Below, piece by piece: positions 32,700 through 42,790 of a stretch of 64,000 bases of DNA (within the stretch, counting starts at the first letter, position 1; each line of letters begins with the position of its first letter). Origin of the DNA: Gymnorhina tibicen (lineage: Eukaryota > Chordata > Aves > Passeriformes > Artamidae). The notes below the pieces were generated by a model. That model did not search any database. It was not told the origin of the DNA and saw only the letters and a list, made by a program, of their open reading frames with translations. Location of the stretch: positions 289,487 through 353,486 of the forward strand of contig VXAZ01003466.1 of NCBI GenBank assembly GCA_013399875.1, given 5' to 3'. The translations under genes and the position numbers were made by a program.

Positions 32700-33425
32700 G
32701 GTGGCCAAGGCTCTGTTTCCCTGTGCCACGTGTGTCTCTGAGCCCCCGCCCCCACATCCCTGCCCAGCTGCCGACACAAGCCCTGCCTGCAGAGCTGCTC
32801 CATCCCGGACAGCTCCGGGAGCCACCAGCCCATCCCCAGGAAAGGAGCAGGAGTTCGGGTGGGTTAATTCAGCGTGGAGTGTTCCAGTTCTAGCAGTGCT
32901 GACTTCATATCTGGGGGAAAAACCCTCGCAACCCCCCGTGAGGCAGCTGAAGGTGTGGATCGTGCTACCAGCAGGAGCAACTGTCCCACGAATTCCTCTG
33001 GGAGGAGATAATGATGGAAAAGAGTGGCCACAACAAGCGAGAGACTCCTGACAAGGGAGCAGTGCAGTGTTTTAAGCTGTAAAGGACCCAAATGGATGTT
33101 GTAAGGAAAGAAAACCAGAAGGACATCGGGAACTACAAGATGCAATCTAGTCCTGGGGCGAAGGATGTGTTTTACAGGACAGCGGAGCTTCTCCTCCAGT
33201 GATAATGGTGGGATAACACAGGAAAACAAGATTCTGAACCAGAGACAAAGCAGTGAGGCCACGAAGAGATTTAAAAGGATGCTGGAAGCAGGAATGGCAT
33301 CGATAAGCAGGGTAATACCTGGGAATTCCAGCGGGGCACACGGGAAGTGTGGGGGTGTCACAGATGCTGGGGCTGAAACAACACAGACACACAGCAAGGA
33401 CACCCAGAGACACAGCAGGGACACC
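32700..33425. other. Stretch of unknown origin between two duplicate blocks
   Basis: No CR1 is seen. The 32860-33370 part is moderately AT-rich and has no clear exon; the minus-strand ORF of 193 codons has no domain. It may be the interior of an unrecognised element bounded by the duplicate blocks at 32003 and 33426, which is inference. Confidence 0.3.
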
Positions 33426-33503
33426 CCCAGAGCCCAGCAGGACACAGAGCAGGGTCCTTTGCAGTGGTGAGGACTCCACCCCAGCTGATGTGTGAGATAC
33501 CCC
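33426..33503 (+). repeat. Duplicated block, copy 2
   Basis: AGCCCAGCAGGACACAGAGC, AGGGTCCTTTGCAGTGGTGA and GCTGATGTGTGAGATACCCC match copy 1 at 32003. The preceding 33385-33425 also has the AGCAGGGACACCC-type subrepeats seen at 31900-32025. Confidence 0.85.
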
Positions 33504-33821
33504 GGGATTTGCCCTCACCAGGAGCGTGGCAGTGGCTGCTGAGGGGCTGGTGGCACCCAGCCATGCGTCTCCCACAGTGACGCCACCCCAGGCCCTGCAG
33601 TGACACCTCCAGCCAGTTGTGTCCATCCTGGGAGGAGAGGAAGGAAGGAGATGGGGTGTTACGAGCGTTCCAGCTCAGTGGCACAGCATTCCTGAGCAAG
33701 CGAACTGCCCCGGGAATAAACATCCCTCAGGCTCCAGGAAAGGGCCGTGCCAGAGCTGGTGCTGCATCAGCGCTGCTCTGAGCAGGCACGGGGAGGTGCT
33801 GCCCGGAGTCAGGTTTGTTGC
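33504..33821. other. Unique intergenic stretch
   Basis: No repeat or exon is recognised. Confidence 0.35.
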
Positions 33822-34012
33822 TGAATTCCCAATTCCCAAGATCCCACCCATCCCTGCCCTCTGGCAGTGGGAAGCCATTCCCTGTGTCCTCTCCCTCCAG
33901 GCCTTGTCCCCAGTCCCTCTCCAGCTCTCCTGGAGCCCCTTTGGGCCCTGCAAGGGGCTCTGAGCTCTCCCTGGAGCCTTCCCTTCTCCAGGTGAGCACC
34001 CCCAGCTCTCTC
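33822..34012 (-). mobile_element. CR1 LINE internal fragment, group A, 3' end absent
   Basis: GAATTCCCAATTCCCAAGAT, CATTCCCTGTGTCCTCTCCC and CTCTGAGCTCTCCCTGGAGC correspond to 10600-10795. The adjacent 3' CR1 portion present in that copy is missing, so it was deleted or separated after insertion. Confidence 0.85.
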
Positions 34013-35428
34013 AGATTTCCTCACAGCTTACACAGCATCTTCCACTGAGAGTTACTTGACATGTATTTTTTTTAAAAACGCATTAACCCAATTTTTAGGC
34101 AATTAAAAAAGAAAACGTTGCAATTACCATTAATTTATGTTATGGTGTAGTCATCCTGTCATGTTCCACTTCTGAAAGAAAGGAGAAGGGAAAAAGCCCT
34201 TGTTGGCTGATTCTCTACCCAGGCACCGGGTCTATTAAGAGACAAATAACCTTGATGTGCAGACACTTATCAGAGTTAAAAATCTTACAATTCACAAATT
34301 AATGTGTGAATATTAATGAAGAGCATCCTGTTGTACCCAGGCACTCCCTGCCTTGAGTGCTGCAGGTTACCTGAATTTTATGATAAAAACCTTTAGAGTC
34401 AAAACAAGTGGGTGAAGGTAAATGAAGTTTAATTCAATATTGTATTTCCTATTCATCTTGCGTGACAAGTGTTCCAGGAAGAAAACTGAACTACCGGCTC
34501 TGGGCAATTCCAGGGAAAGGGGGGAAAGGTGTGAGAGAATGCTAAAGGGAACGGGAGTTCCTGTTTACCCAGCTTTGTGCTCCCACCGAGTCCTGGGTGC
34601 TCCGCTCCCTCCCAGCGGGAGCACAGCTCCTCCCAGCCGGGTTTGAAATCACACCCGTGTCCTGCTCTAGCAGCAGTCCAGAGGGAAATCGTATTTCAGA
34701 ACGAAAATGAGAACATGAGGCACATTTGAACACTGGTGTGTAATTAAACAACATCAGCCTCATCTTCAGTGGCTCCTGGTTCACTGAGTGCAGGTTTAGG
34801 AATCACACTGCACTTTGGTCTCAAAGCTGCTTGGAAATTGCTTAAATCCAGAAAAGATTTGCCGAGGAACCAGAAAGAACTCGGGAGCTCTGCATTAACA
34901 TTTTCCTATTTGGCTGGTACAATACAGCTGTGATTCACACGTGGCGCTCTGAGCAGCTATCCAGGGACTGTGTGTCTAAAAATTCATTTAATCTGAGTCT
35001 ATTTTAAAAGTTCCTTCGGAATGGACTCAGGGGAATGAATTTTGCATTGGCAAGGAGATGTATTCCATGATTTAATGCATCTTCCTGCTTCTAACTCCTC
35101 TGATTCTGTTATATGGAGCGACTTATTGGAGTGCTGCAGTCGTTAAGAAAGGGAATTAATTGGAATTGATGTGGATTAGAAACTCCTGCTGGTCTGTCTG
35201 GATGGAGAGAATTTTCTTCACAGGGGCTGTTCTGGTGCTGTGGTTCAGATTTGTGAGCAAAGCAGTCCTGGGAACCACTGCCCTGTGGGCAAAGGGGGCA
35301 CAGCCAGGGGCACAGATGGGGGCACAGCCTGCCAGGAGGGCCCATGGGTGGGGATCAATCCCCAAGGAAGGAGCAATCAGAAAAGGGAACAGCCCAGGGT
35401 GTCCGGAGGGTGAGAGCGTGGGGGTAAA
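34013..35428. other. Long AT-rich unique block, candidate conserved noncoding elements
   Basis: 34040-34440 and 34640-35200 are AT-rich, CpG-poor and repeat-free. Motifs include CACTTATCAG (GATA-type), AATTAATGTGTGAATATTAA and CATTAATTTATG. No coding frame is supported. Confidence 0.42.
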
Positions 35429-35636
35429 ACCACAGAATCACGGAATGGTTTGGGCTGGAAGGGACCTCAAAGCCCACCCAGTGCCACCCCTGCCATGGCA
35501 GGGACACCTCCCACTGTCCCAGGCTGCTCCCAGCCCCAGTGTCCAGCCTGGCCTTGGGCACTGCCAGGGATCCAGGGGCAGCCACAGCTGCTCTGGGCAC
35601 CCTGTGCCAGGGCCTCCCCACCCTCCCGGCCCTGCA
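35429..35636 (-). mobile_element. CR1 LINE 3' end, group A
   Basis: ACCACAGAATCACGGAATGG, TTTGGGCTGGAAGGGACCTC and CACCCTGTGCCAGGGCCTCC. One of the better-preserved copies, nearly identical to 39452. Confidence 0.92.
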
Positions 35637-35689
35637 CACACATCCCACAGCCCAGGTGGCCCCCATCAGACCCCCCTCCCTCATTCCCG

Positions 35690-36260
35690 GGGAGCCGGGC
35701 TTGGATTTGCGGGGCCGGTGAGGACAGCAGCTGTTGGGGGGACAGCGGCACGGCCACTCCTGCCTCGCTCGAACGAGAGCAGAACATTTCCGTGGCACGG
35801 CCACGAACGGGGGCAGCGCCCGCAGCGCCCAGCCGGGCTCCGGGAGCGCTGCCAGCTGAAAACGGGGAGGGGGAGCATCGCCCTCACCGCCCGGAGAGAA
35901 CGCAGCGGGGGCTGACAGCGGCTGCTCTCGCCTTCCTCACCTGCCCTGAGCCCGTCTGTCCCGGGCCCGCTGCACCGCTCGGTGCATTTTGGAAGCTTTT
36001 CGGGAAGCTCTGCGCGCCGCGGGCTGTGAGGGGAGGATGGTGCGGAGCGGGAGCGCTGGTACACCTGGGGAGGCACTCCCGGCCCGTGGCGCTGGGAACG
36101 GAGCCACAATGGGGAAAGGCAGAGGGGCAAAGGGAAAAGAGGAGAGGAGAGGAGGATTCCCTGGAGCTGAACAGCTGTGGCCGAGGCTGTGACTCGGGGA
36201 CTCGGTCAATACTGCCCGTGGGGCGTCACAAGGCACGCAGGGGGTGTCACGGGGGTGCGG
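35690..36260. promoter_or_regulatory. CpG-rich block, possible CpG island promoter
   Basis: The sequence is GC-rich with frequent CpG (CTCTGCGCGCCGCGGGCTGT; CACGGCCACGAACGGGGGCA) and no recognised repeat, unlike most GC-rich parts of the window. CpG islands in birds often mark promoters. No TATA box, initiator or downstream exon can be assigned, so transcription is unproven. Confidence 0.4.
35971..35986. other. Perfect inverted repeat
   Basis: TGCACCG-CT-CGGTGCA is a 7-bp perfect inverted repeat with a 2-base centre, inside the CpG-rich block. Confidence 0.85.
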
Positions 36261-36371
36261 AAGCCTGGGCAGGAAGGAGTTAATGTGCGGAGAGGTGGGG
36301 CAGCGCCTTTCTGGAGCCACCAGCCCTGCCCTGGTCCGTGCAGAGCGCACAGCGAGCACAGAGTGGGGCAG

Positions 36372-36540
36372 GGCCCGCGGAGCGGAATCCGGACCCGCGG
36401 AGCGGAATCCGGACCCTCAGAGGGGGATCCGGACCCTCAGAGCGGGATCCAGACCCGCGGAGGGGGATCCGGACCCGCGGAGGGGGATCCGGACCCTCAG
36501 AGCGGGATCCAGACCCGCGGAGGGGGATCCGGACCCGCAG
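36372..36540. repeat. 20-bp minisatellite, about 8.5 copies
   Basis: AGCGGAATCCGGACCCGCGG and AGGGGGATCCGGACCCTCAG variants repeat at an exact 20-bp period. The array joins the right side of the CpG-rich block and itself supplies CpGs. Confidence 0.95.
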
Positions 36541-37569
36541 ACCACCCTCAAGGGTCCCGTTTCCCGGCAGGCCCGGCGAACGGGCTGCGCATCCCCACCC
36601 AGTCATGTGAGGAGGAGAAACCCAGGCTCAGGGCAGGGAGAACTTGGCCATGGGAAGGGGCCCCCACAGGACCCCTGGTGGCCCCCAGGACCGTGGCCAC
36701 TGTCCCCTGGGTCCATGCTGGAGCCAGGGATGGTCTCCTGTCCTCTTCTCCCTGATCTCCCTTCCCTCTCTCCCTCCATTCTTTTATTCCTGTTATTATC
36801 AGACGGTAGAGACATTCACCAATTTCCATGCTGACTGAGGAGGTCACTCTGAGCATTTTTTTTTGGACCCCTTTGGCTTTTGCTGCTCTTTTCTGGCCAC
36901 GGGCATCTCTAAATCCTGGGTGCTCCCTTCCATACGGGCAAATCCCAGGAACCATTCAAGGACCTGTCACAAAGGCACCTGAGCCACTGTTCGCGGAGCT
37001 GAGGTTCCTTTGCAGAATTATCTCTCTTTTTTATTCTGCATCTGATTCCCGCATTGAGTCTCGTACTGTAAGTTTCTAAAATGTCATTCCTGGCATTACT
37101 TGTTGGATTGAAAATGTTATTTAAATGCATTTCACATGGACATTTATTACCAGGCTGGAAGGAAAACATTCTCTTGGAAGTTTACACAAGTTATGAACTT
37201 CGCATTTGTATTTAATGGCTTTGTAGAATTGCATTGTGAGAAAACATTATAAATATGAGAAATAAAAAATATTTCTAAAGATATTGTATAACCCCCTGGA
37301 TTTATCTCCCTCTATTTACTCCATTGCTCTGAGGGTCCATTAAGGCGGCAGTAATCTCATCCTAAAGACAGGATGTCATTTCTTATATCTGTATTCTGCT
37401 GCCACCCTTTAAGTGGGCTCCAAAGATCCACAAATGGAAAATAAACAAAACAAAACAAAAGAATCAAACCAGGAAAACAACAGCCCAGAATCTGTGGTGA
37501 ATCTCAAAGGGATTTTTTCCTTTGTCAGGCTTAATCCCGCTGCTCAGGGAGCAGATATCCTCCCAGGAG
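36541..37569. other. Unique stretch, AT-rich right part
   Basis: From about 36990 to 37560 it is AT-rich and CpG-poor (GCATTTGTATTTAATGGC, AAATAAAAAATATTTC). No repeat family or exon is recognised. Candidate noncoding element. Confidence 0.38.
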
Positions 37570-37909
37570 ACAAAAGAGCTGCAGAGGGACTGGGGACAAG
37601 GCCTGGAGGGACAGGACCCAGGGAATGGCTTCCCACTGCCAGAGGGCAGGGATGGATGGGATCTTGGGAATTGGGAATTCCTGGCTGGGAGGGTGGGCAG
37701 GCCCTGGCACAGGGTGCCCAGAGCAGCTGTGGCTGCCCCTGGATCCCTGGCAGTGCCCAAGGCCAGGCTGGACACTGGGGCTGGGAGCAGCCTGGGACAG
37801 TGGGAGGTGTCCCTGCCCTGGCAGCGGTGGGAATGGGATGGGCTTTAAGGTCCCTCCCAACACAAACCATCCTGGGATTCTGGGATTCTGGGATTTTATG
37901 ATTCTGTGC
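37570..37909 (+). mobile_element. CR1 LINE fragment, group A
   Basis: GGGACAAGGCCTGGAGGGAC, GGGAATGGCTTCCCACTGCC, GCAGGCCCTGGCACAGGGTG and AGTGGGAGGTGTCCCTGCCC, ending in CCTGGGATTCTGGGATTCTG and ATTCTGTG. About 340 bp with an intact 3' tail carrying extra GGGATTCT repeats. Confidence 0.92.
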
Positions 37910-39451
37910 TGCTTTGTTCTCTGCTCCCCGGCACAGCTCCAGGGCTGGAGCCACCAAGGTCCCTCTGGTGTCCCCCACCAGGGACAGCCCCCGTCCCTCC
38001 CCATGGCACCCGGGCTGCGTGGGGGGTCCCACAGGGGGTTTGTTCCTGCTCCTCTGGAACACCAGGGAGGACAGAGGGGGCACGGGGCTTTGTCAGCTGT
38101 GCGGAAAATCCCGCTGGGAAGAGCCAGCGTCCATAGGGGGGCCGGAGGAGCCCTGCAGCTTCATTGCAGTGAAGGGACAGGGGCCGCTGGGGCACAGCCC
38201 GGGGGTTCCTCTCTCGGGGTTTCAGAGGGTGCAGCCGCCTTTTATCCCAAACTCCCGGCTGCACGGTGCCCTCTTCCTTCCCCATTGCCGAGGTACCAGG
38301 AAGGTGCAGCCTTCCCGAACCGCCTGCCCCGTATCCCCTTTGAACACGACATTTCACCCCGAAATTTGGAAGTTCAGGCTCGTGCAGACCCACTTGTCTG
38401 TTTCAGGAGCCGAACTGTGCGGGCTCTGGAACAAACCTGCGGCTGGAAGGGGCACGGACATCCAGACACACCTCAGAGCCGTTCACACCCATCCCCTCAC
38501 GCACCCAGTTGTTCATAAAGACATCAGCACACACCTTCCCTACCGCAGCCACACCTTCAGCTCCTCTCTCCCCGGCTCTGAGCAGCCTCTCTGGGCTCAT
38601 CCTTCTGCCTCCTCAGCAGTTCCCTGCTTTCCTCCCCTTTCTGACCTTTCTGCTGATCCCTGGGCGGCTCGGTGGCTCCTCCTGCCCAGGGGACCAATGG
38701 CAGGAGGATGCAGATGTGGATTTTGGCACCTACAACTCCATTCTGCCTCCCTTGCACCCAACAAGCAGCTTGGAACAACGTTTGGGCCACTGATGAGCTC
38801 CAATCATAACGATTTGTAGCTGCTTGTTGGGATTCCAGTGCTGATGTGGCACAGTGTATCAAAGCCTTGTGCAGATAAATTAAATATCCTGGGATAGGAA
38901 CAAGTCCAGCTCCCGTGAAGGCGTCTCAGCGCAGCACAGATGTGGAGCAGGAGGAGAGGAGCCCGTGGCTGTCCTGGCAGGAGCTGTGGTACTCCCTAAT
39001 TAATGATGGGGCACGTGGAGCACGGCCCAGCACAGGGTGTTTGAGGGCTGGGAACGGAGCTCTGGCAGCCTGGTCACTGCTCCGAGCAAAGTGGATTTTT
39101 GCCAGGAGTCTGACGCTCACATTAGGGGTGCTTTCCTGTGGAAACATTTTAATTTAGCAGTTTCAACAGGAGGATGATGTTAAAAAGTCAATCAAAAGGG
39201 TTTGTGACAGGCCAGGAAGGGGGAGAGCAGTGCAGAACGGGGCTGCACTTTTTGCTGCAGTCTTAATTTTTGTCTTCTTTTGCAAAAATTCAGTGTGAAT
39301 TCTATGTAAATTTATATTTTGTGAACCCATCCCTGCCCACTGAAAAGCTTGGAATTGTTAATTAGTTCCTTCCTCCAGCAGGAGAGAGACACAGTCCAGG
39401 AGGAAGAGGCAGCAGATATCCCACCTCTGCCAGGGTGTGCAGGAGCAGGGA
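37910..39451. other. Unique intergenic stretch
   Basis: GC-rich at 37910-38800, AT-richer at 38800-38900 and 39120-39370. Overlapping ORFs up to 301 codons have no domain and are contradicted by ORFs in other frames. No repeat is recognised. Confidence 0.35.
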
Positions 39452-39659
39452 GGGAATCATGGGATCCCAGAATGGTTTGGGCTGGAAGGGACCTCAAAGC
39501 TCACCCAGTGCCCCCCCTGCCACGGCAGGGACCCCTCCCACTGTCCCAGGCTGCTCCCAGCCCCAGTGCCCAGCCTGGCCTTGGGCACTGCCAGGGATCC
39601 AGGGGCAGCCACAGCCGCTCTGGGCACCCTGTGCCAGGGCCTGCCCACCCTCCCAGGGA
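39452..39659 (-). mobile_element. CR1 LINE 3' end, group A
   Basis: GGAATCATGGGATCCCAGAA, TTTGGGCTGGAAGGGACCTC and CACCCTGTGCCAGGGCCTGC. Nearly identical to 35429. Confidence 0.92.
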
Positions 39660-40599
39660 AGAATTCCTAAAATCAGGGATTCTTTGTGGGCAGAGTTTGT
39701 GGAGCCATGCTGTGCACAGCAGCACCGGGCAACACGAACTTGGGAATTCAGTGCTATTTCTATCTCTACATTCGCTGTCAAAATGTCTCTTTCCACAAGA
39801 ACAGATCTCCATGGCCCTCCTTAACGAGAACACCCTGTTCCCACCACTGCGCCTGGAACTCGGTACAAACTGTGGATGTGCCGAGCATTGCCTGGAGGGA
39901 AGAAGTTCCTCTTAGGATGCAGAGACAGCTGCCTGCAGGGGGATGTCGATGGAATGCAGCCCTGCTCTCGTTCCAGCACCTGGTACAGGTGCTTTCTATC
40001 TGCCTGTAGGTGTAGATAGACACTTTCCTTCGCTTTCCATCAGTCGTGGTTGATTTAGTGACAAAGATACAGAATTTCCTCCTCTTCTTCCTGCTGCCCC
40101 CAGGTCCTTGTGCTCTGATCCCAGCAGCTGCACCCCTGGGGTCAGGAATCAGCTCCTGGATGGAGGCACAGAGCAGCTTCCCCCTCACGCCGCGGTCACC
40201 GTGGCCAGCAGCCGGCCTGGTCCCACAGCCTCAGCTCCTCGCTGCCCTCCCCACCGCCTGCCCCTCACGGCCGCCGTGTTTCCTAGAGCTGCGTTCAGAG
40301 AGTGATTTATCCTCTGTCCGCTCAATAACAAATGATTATCTGTCTTCTCCCCGTGATTTATAAGGATGAATTGGCTTCTCCCTGGAAACCCGGGCGTGGC
40401 GAGCGCAGCCCTCCACATCCAGAAATCCAAATGTTGCTGTGGGCGTGGAACCAGGGAGGGGAGAGGGAAAGGATGAGGGCCCTATTAATGAGGAGGCTGG
40501 GGCGGGGGCTGAGGTGATCGGAGCTGTGCCAGGGGACACCGTGGGCTCTCTGACCCTCGGCGTGTCCTGCCCTCCCAGGGTGTTTGCAGTCAGTGTCAC
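39660..40599. other. Unique intergenic stretch
   Basis: Mixed composition, with CpG-rich patches around 40190-40300. No repeat or exon is recognised. Confidence 0.35.
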
Positions 40600-40690
40600 T
40601 GGGGGTGGAAAAGCCCTCTAAGGGTGGAAAAGCCTCTAAGGGCACCGAGTCCAGCTGATAGCCCAGCCCTGCCCAGCTCACCACTGACCC
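40600..40690 (-). mobile_element. CR1 LINE 3'-end fragment, group D, with internal duplication
   Basis: GGGGTGGAAAAGCCCTCTAA, then AGGGTGGAAAAGCCTCTAAG, then GGCACCGAGTCCAGCTGATA and CAGCTCACCACTGACCC match an inverted CR1 3' end. The GGTGGAAAAGCC part is duplicated about 18 bp apart. Confidence 0.7.
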
Positions 40691-40720
40691 CTGTCTTGAT
40701 CCATCGCTCAGCATTGTCCA

Positions 40721-40880
40721 GGCAGCATCGGGACCTTCCCTGCCCATCTCCAAATGCTGCCCTGGCTCCAGGCAGCACCGAGATATTCCCTGCACACCCA
40801 ATCCCAGAAATGCTGCCCTGGCTCCAGGCAGCACCGGGACCTTCCCTGCACACCCAATCCCAGAAATGCTGCTCCCAGGC
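40721..40880. repeat. About 50/56-bp tandem repeat, about 3 copies
   Basis: GGCAGCACCGGGACCTTCCC-type units start at 40721, 40771 and 40827, separated by TGCTGCCCTGGCTCCA. The last two units add CACACCCAATCCCAGAAA. Confidence 0.88.
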
Positions 40881-41694
40881 TTGTCCGGAGTGGGATCCCC
40901 CAGGAAGCTCCTGCAGGGCGTCGCTGGGGCTGGCTCTCACAGGTGTCTCAGGGGAGCCTCTCTTCACCAAACCCTGAGAGGTCTCTGAGTCCCTCCTCAC
41001 TCCGCCCCCGAACTGGAACAAGGAGGATTCTCCAGGTTCTCCAGGTTTTGGGCTGTCTCCTCTCAAACCCCGTGGGACTGATCGGGTGCCACTGCGGGCC
41101 CCTGAGCTGCTGGAGATCCCAGGGCACCGAGGAGTGGGTCCCTCCCTGAGGGCACTGCAGGACTTCACCCTCCAGCACCCGCCTTGGGCCCCTCACACCC
41201 CTGCTCTGGTGCTTCTCAACCACAATAAACTCCCTCCTGGCAGATCGTGAACCTCTCTCCAGCATCTTCCCATAACAGTATATTTAACTGAGTTAATTGG
41301 CTAAATGTGAGACCTTCATTTTTATGCTGTTCTGATTTTTTTATATTATAACCACTGGAAGGAGTTTGCATCACTTTTATACGTTACTTTCCTTCAGACA
41401 CTGATAATTGTTATCTCCTTTTAAAGAGAGTACTTAAGGCTATTTGCTTCATCTCCTTTCCAACATTACTCTCAAGCCCATTTAAGCATTCACCATTCAA
41501 ATCCAGCACTTCAGAGTAGAGAGAAATAAAATAAAAGCCAAGGATTTTTCAACTGGAAGAACCAAGATGAGAACGATGCCTGGAAAAGCTGATTATTCAT
41601 ATCCATCAGTACCCAGGACTTCCCAGGCAGCTTTGAAAAGCAGCTCCCAGGGTAGCAGAGACTGAAGAGGACACTGAGGGCAGAGCTCACCAGG
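40881..41694. other. Unique stretch with poly(A)-signal-like site and AT-rich block
   Basis: AATAAA lies at 41224-41229 and is followed within 60 bp by a TTCCCATAACAGT boundary, after which the sequence turns AT-rich (41280-41600). This could be the 3' end of a transcript or LTR, but neither can be established. No coding exon is supported. Confidence 0.3.
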
Positions 41695-42023
41695 GCTGCA
41701 GCTCCTCCCGAGGGCAGCTCCGATCTCTTCTCTCTGTGACAGGGACAGCGCCCAGGGAGCGGCTGGAGCTGGGCCAGGGAGGGTCAGGCTGGAGATCAGG
41801 GAAAGGCTCTTCCCCCAGAGGGTGCTGGGCACTGCCCAGGCTCCCCAGGGAATGGGCACGGCCCCGAGGCTGCCAGAGCTCCAGGAGCGTTGGGACAGCG
41901 CTGCCAGGGATGCCCAGGGGGGGGTTGTTGGGGTGTCTGGGCAGGGCCAGGGGCTGGGCTGGGTGATCCCTGTGGGTCCCTCCCAGCTCAGGACACTCTG
42001 TGGTTCTCTGGTTCTCTGTGATG
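41695..42023 (+). mobile_element. CR1 LINE fragment, group B
   Basis: GGCTCTTCCCCCAGAGGGTG, GGCTCCCCAGGGAATGGGCA, CAGGAGCGTTGGGACAGCGC and CAGCTCAGGACACTCTGTGG, ending in GTTCTCTGGTTCTCTGTGAT. About 330 bp with an intact 3' end. Confidence 0.9.
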
Positions 42024-42609
42024 TCTCTGTCACCAGGGTCGAGGCTGTGGGAACACCCTTGGAAGTGTTCCAAAAAGGAGCAGACCTGGCACTGTGGGCA
42101 TTGTTTAATGGGCACGGGGCGTTCCTCAGAGGCTGGGCTCGATCCAGGGCTCCCCTCAGGCCGTGCTGGGGACACGCTCTGGCTCGAGGCTTTCTGAGCT
42201 GCCCCTGCTCCCTCAGCCCCTTGGAGCAGGAGCTGCTGTCTCCTGGCTGCCCCTCAGGCGCTCTGGGCAGAGCTGGGCCCAGCCCTGCCTCTCCTGGAGC
42301 AGCACCTCTGCCTCCCCGATGCATAATGCATCAGCTCTGTTCCCGCTGATAAATAAAGGCAGCGCTGTTAGAGAGCCGAGCTGCTGCTTTTCTCCTCGTC
42401 TGAAGCTTCAGAAGAGCATTTGAAAAATGTGTTTAATCCATCCAGCACAGTCTCGGGAGGATCCAGGCTTCAGCTTTAATTCTGCACTGCTGCTGCCTGA
42501 GCCCGTACAGCACCGAGAGTCCCGGAGCGGCCGGAGACAGGAGTCTGGTACTGGGGAAGGATTTCCAGCGCAGACCAAGGCTAAGGGGATTAATCAGTGC
42601 CACAGACCC
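42024..42609. other. Unique intergenic stretch
   Basis: Mixed sequence. No repeat family or exon is recognised. Confidence 0.33.
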
Positions 42610-42790
42610 GGGCAGGACAGGCTACCCCTCCAGAGCAGAGGGGCTCCAGCCCTGGGAGCAGCTCGTGGCCTCCACCAGGCTCATTCCAGCAGCTCCACAT
42701 CTTTCCTGTGCTGGGCCCAGAGCTGGACACAGCCCTGGTGGGGTCCCCCAGCAGCGCTCCTCTGGTGCCAGAAGTGCCTGAGCTCCACTC
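42610..42790 (-). mobile_element. CR1 LINE internal fragment
   Basis: GAGCAGAGGGGCTCCAGCCC, CATTCCAGCAGCTCCACATC and CCTGTGCTGGGCCCAGAGCT continue, in inverted orientation, the CR1 region seen at 10800-10930. The copy lacks the CR1 3' end. Confidence 0.75.

Noticed and set aside
32864..33445. 193-codon minus ORF between the duplicate blocks, considered as a retroviral remnant
   Set aside because: No gag, pol or env motif can be seen, so only the duplicate blocks themselves are reported.
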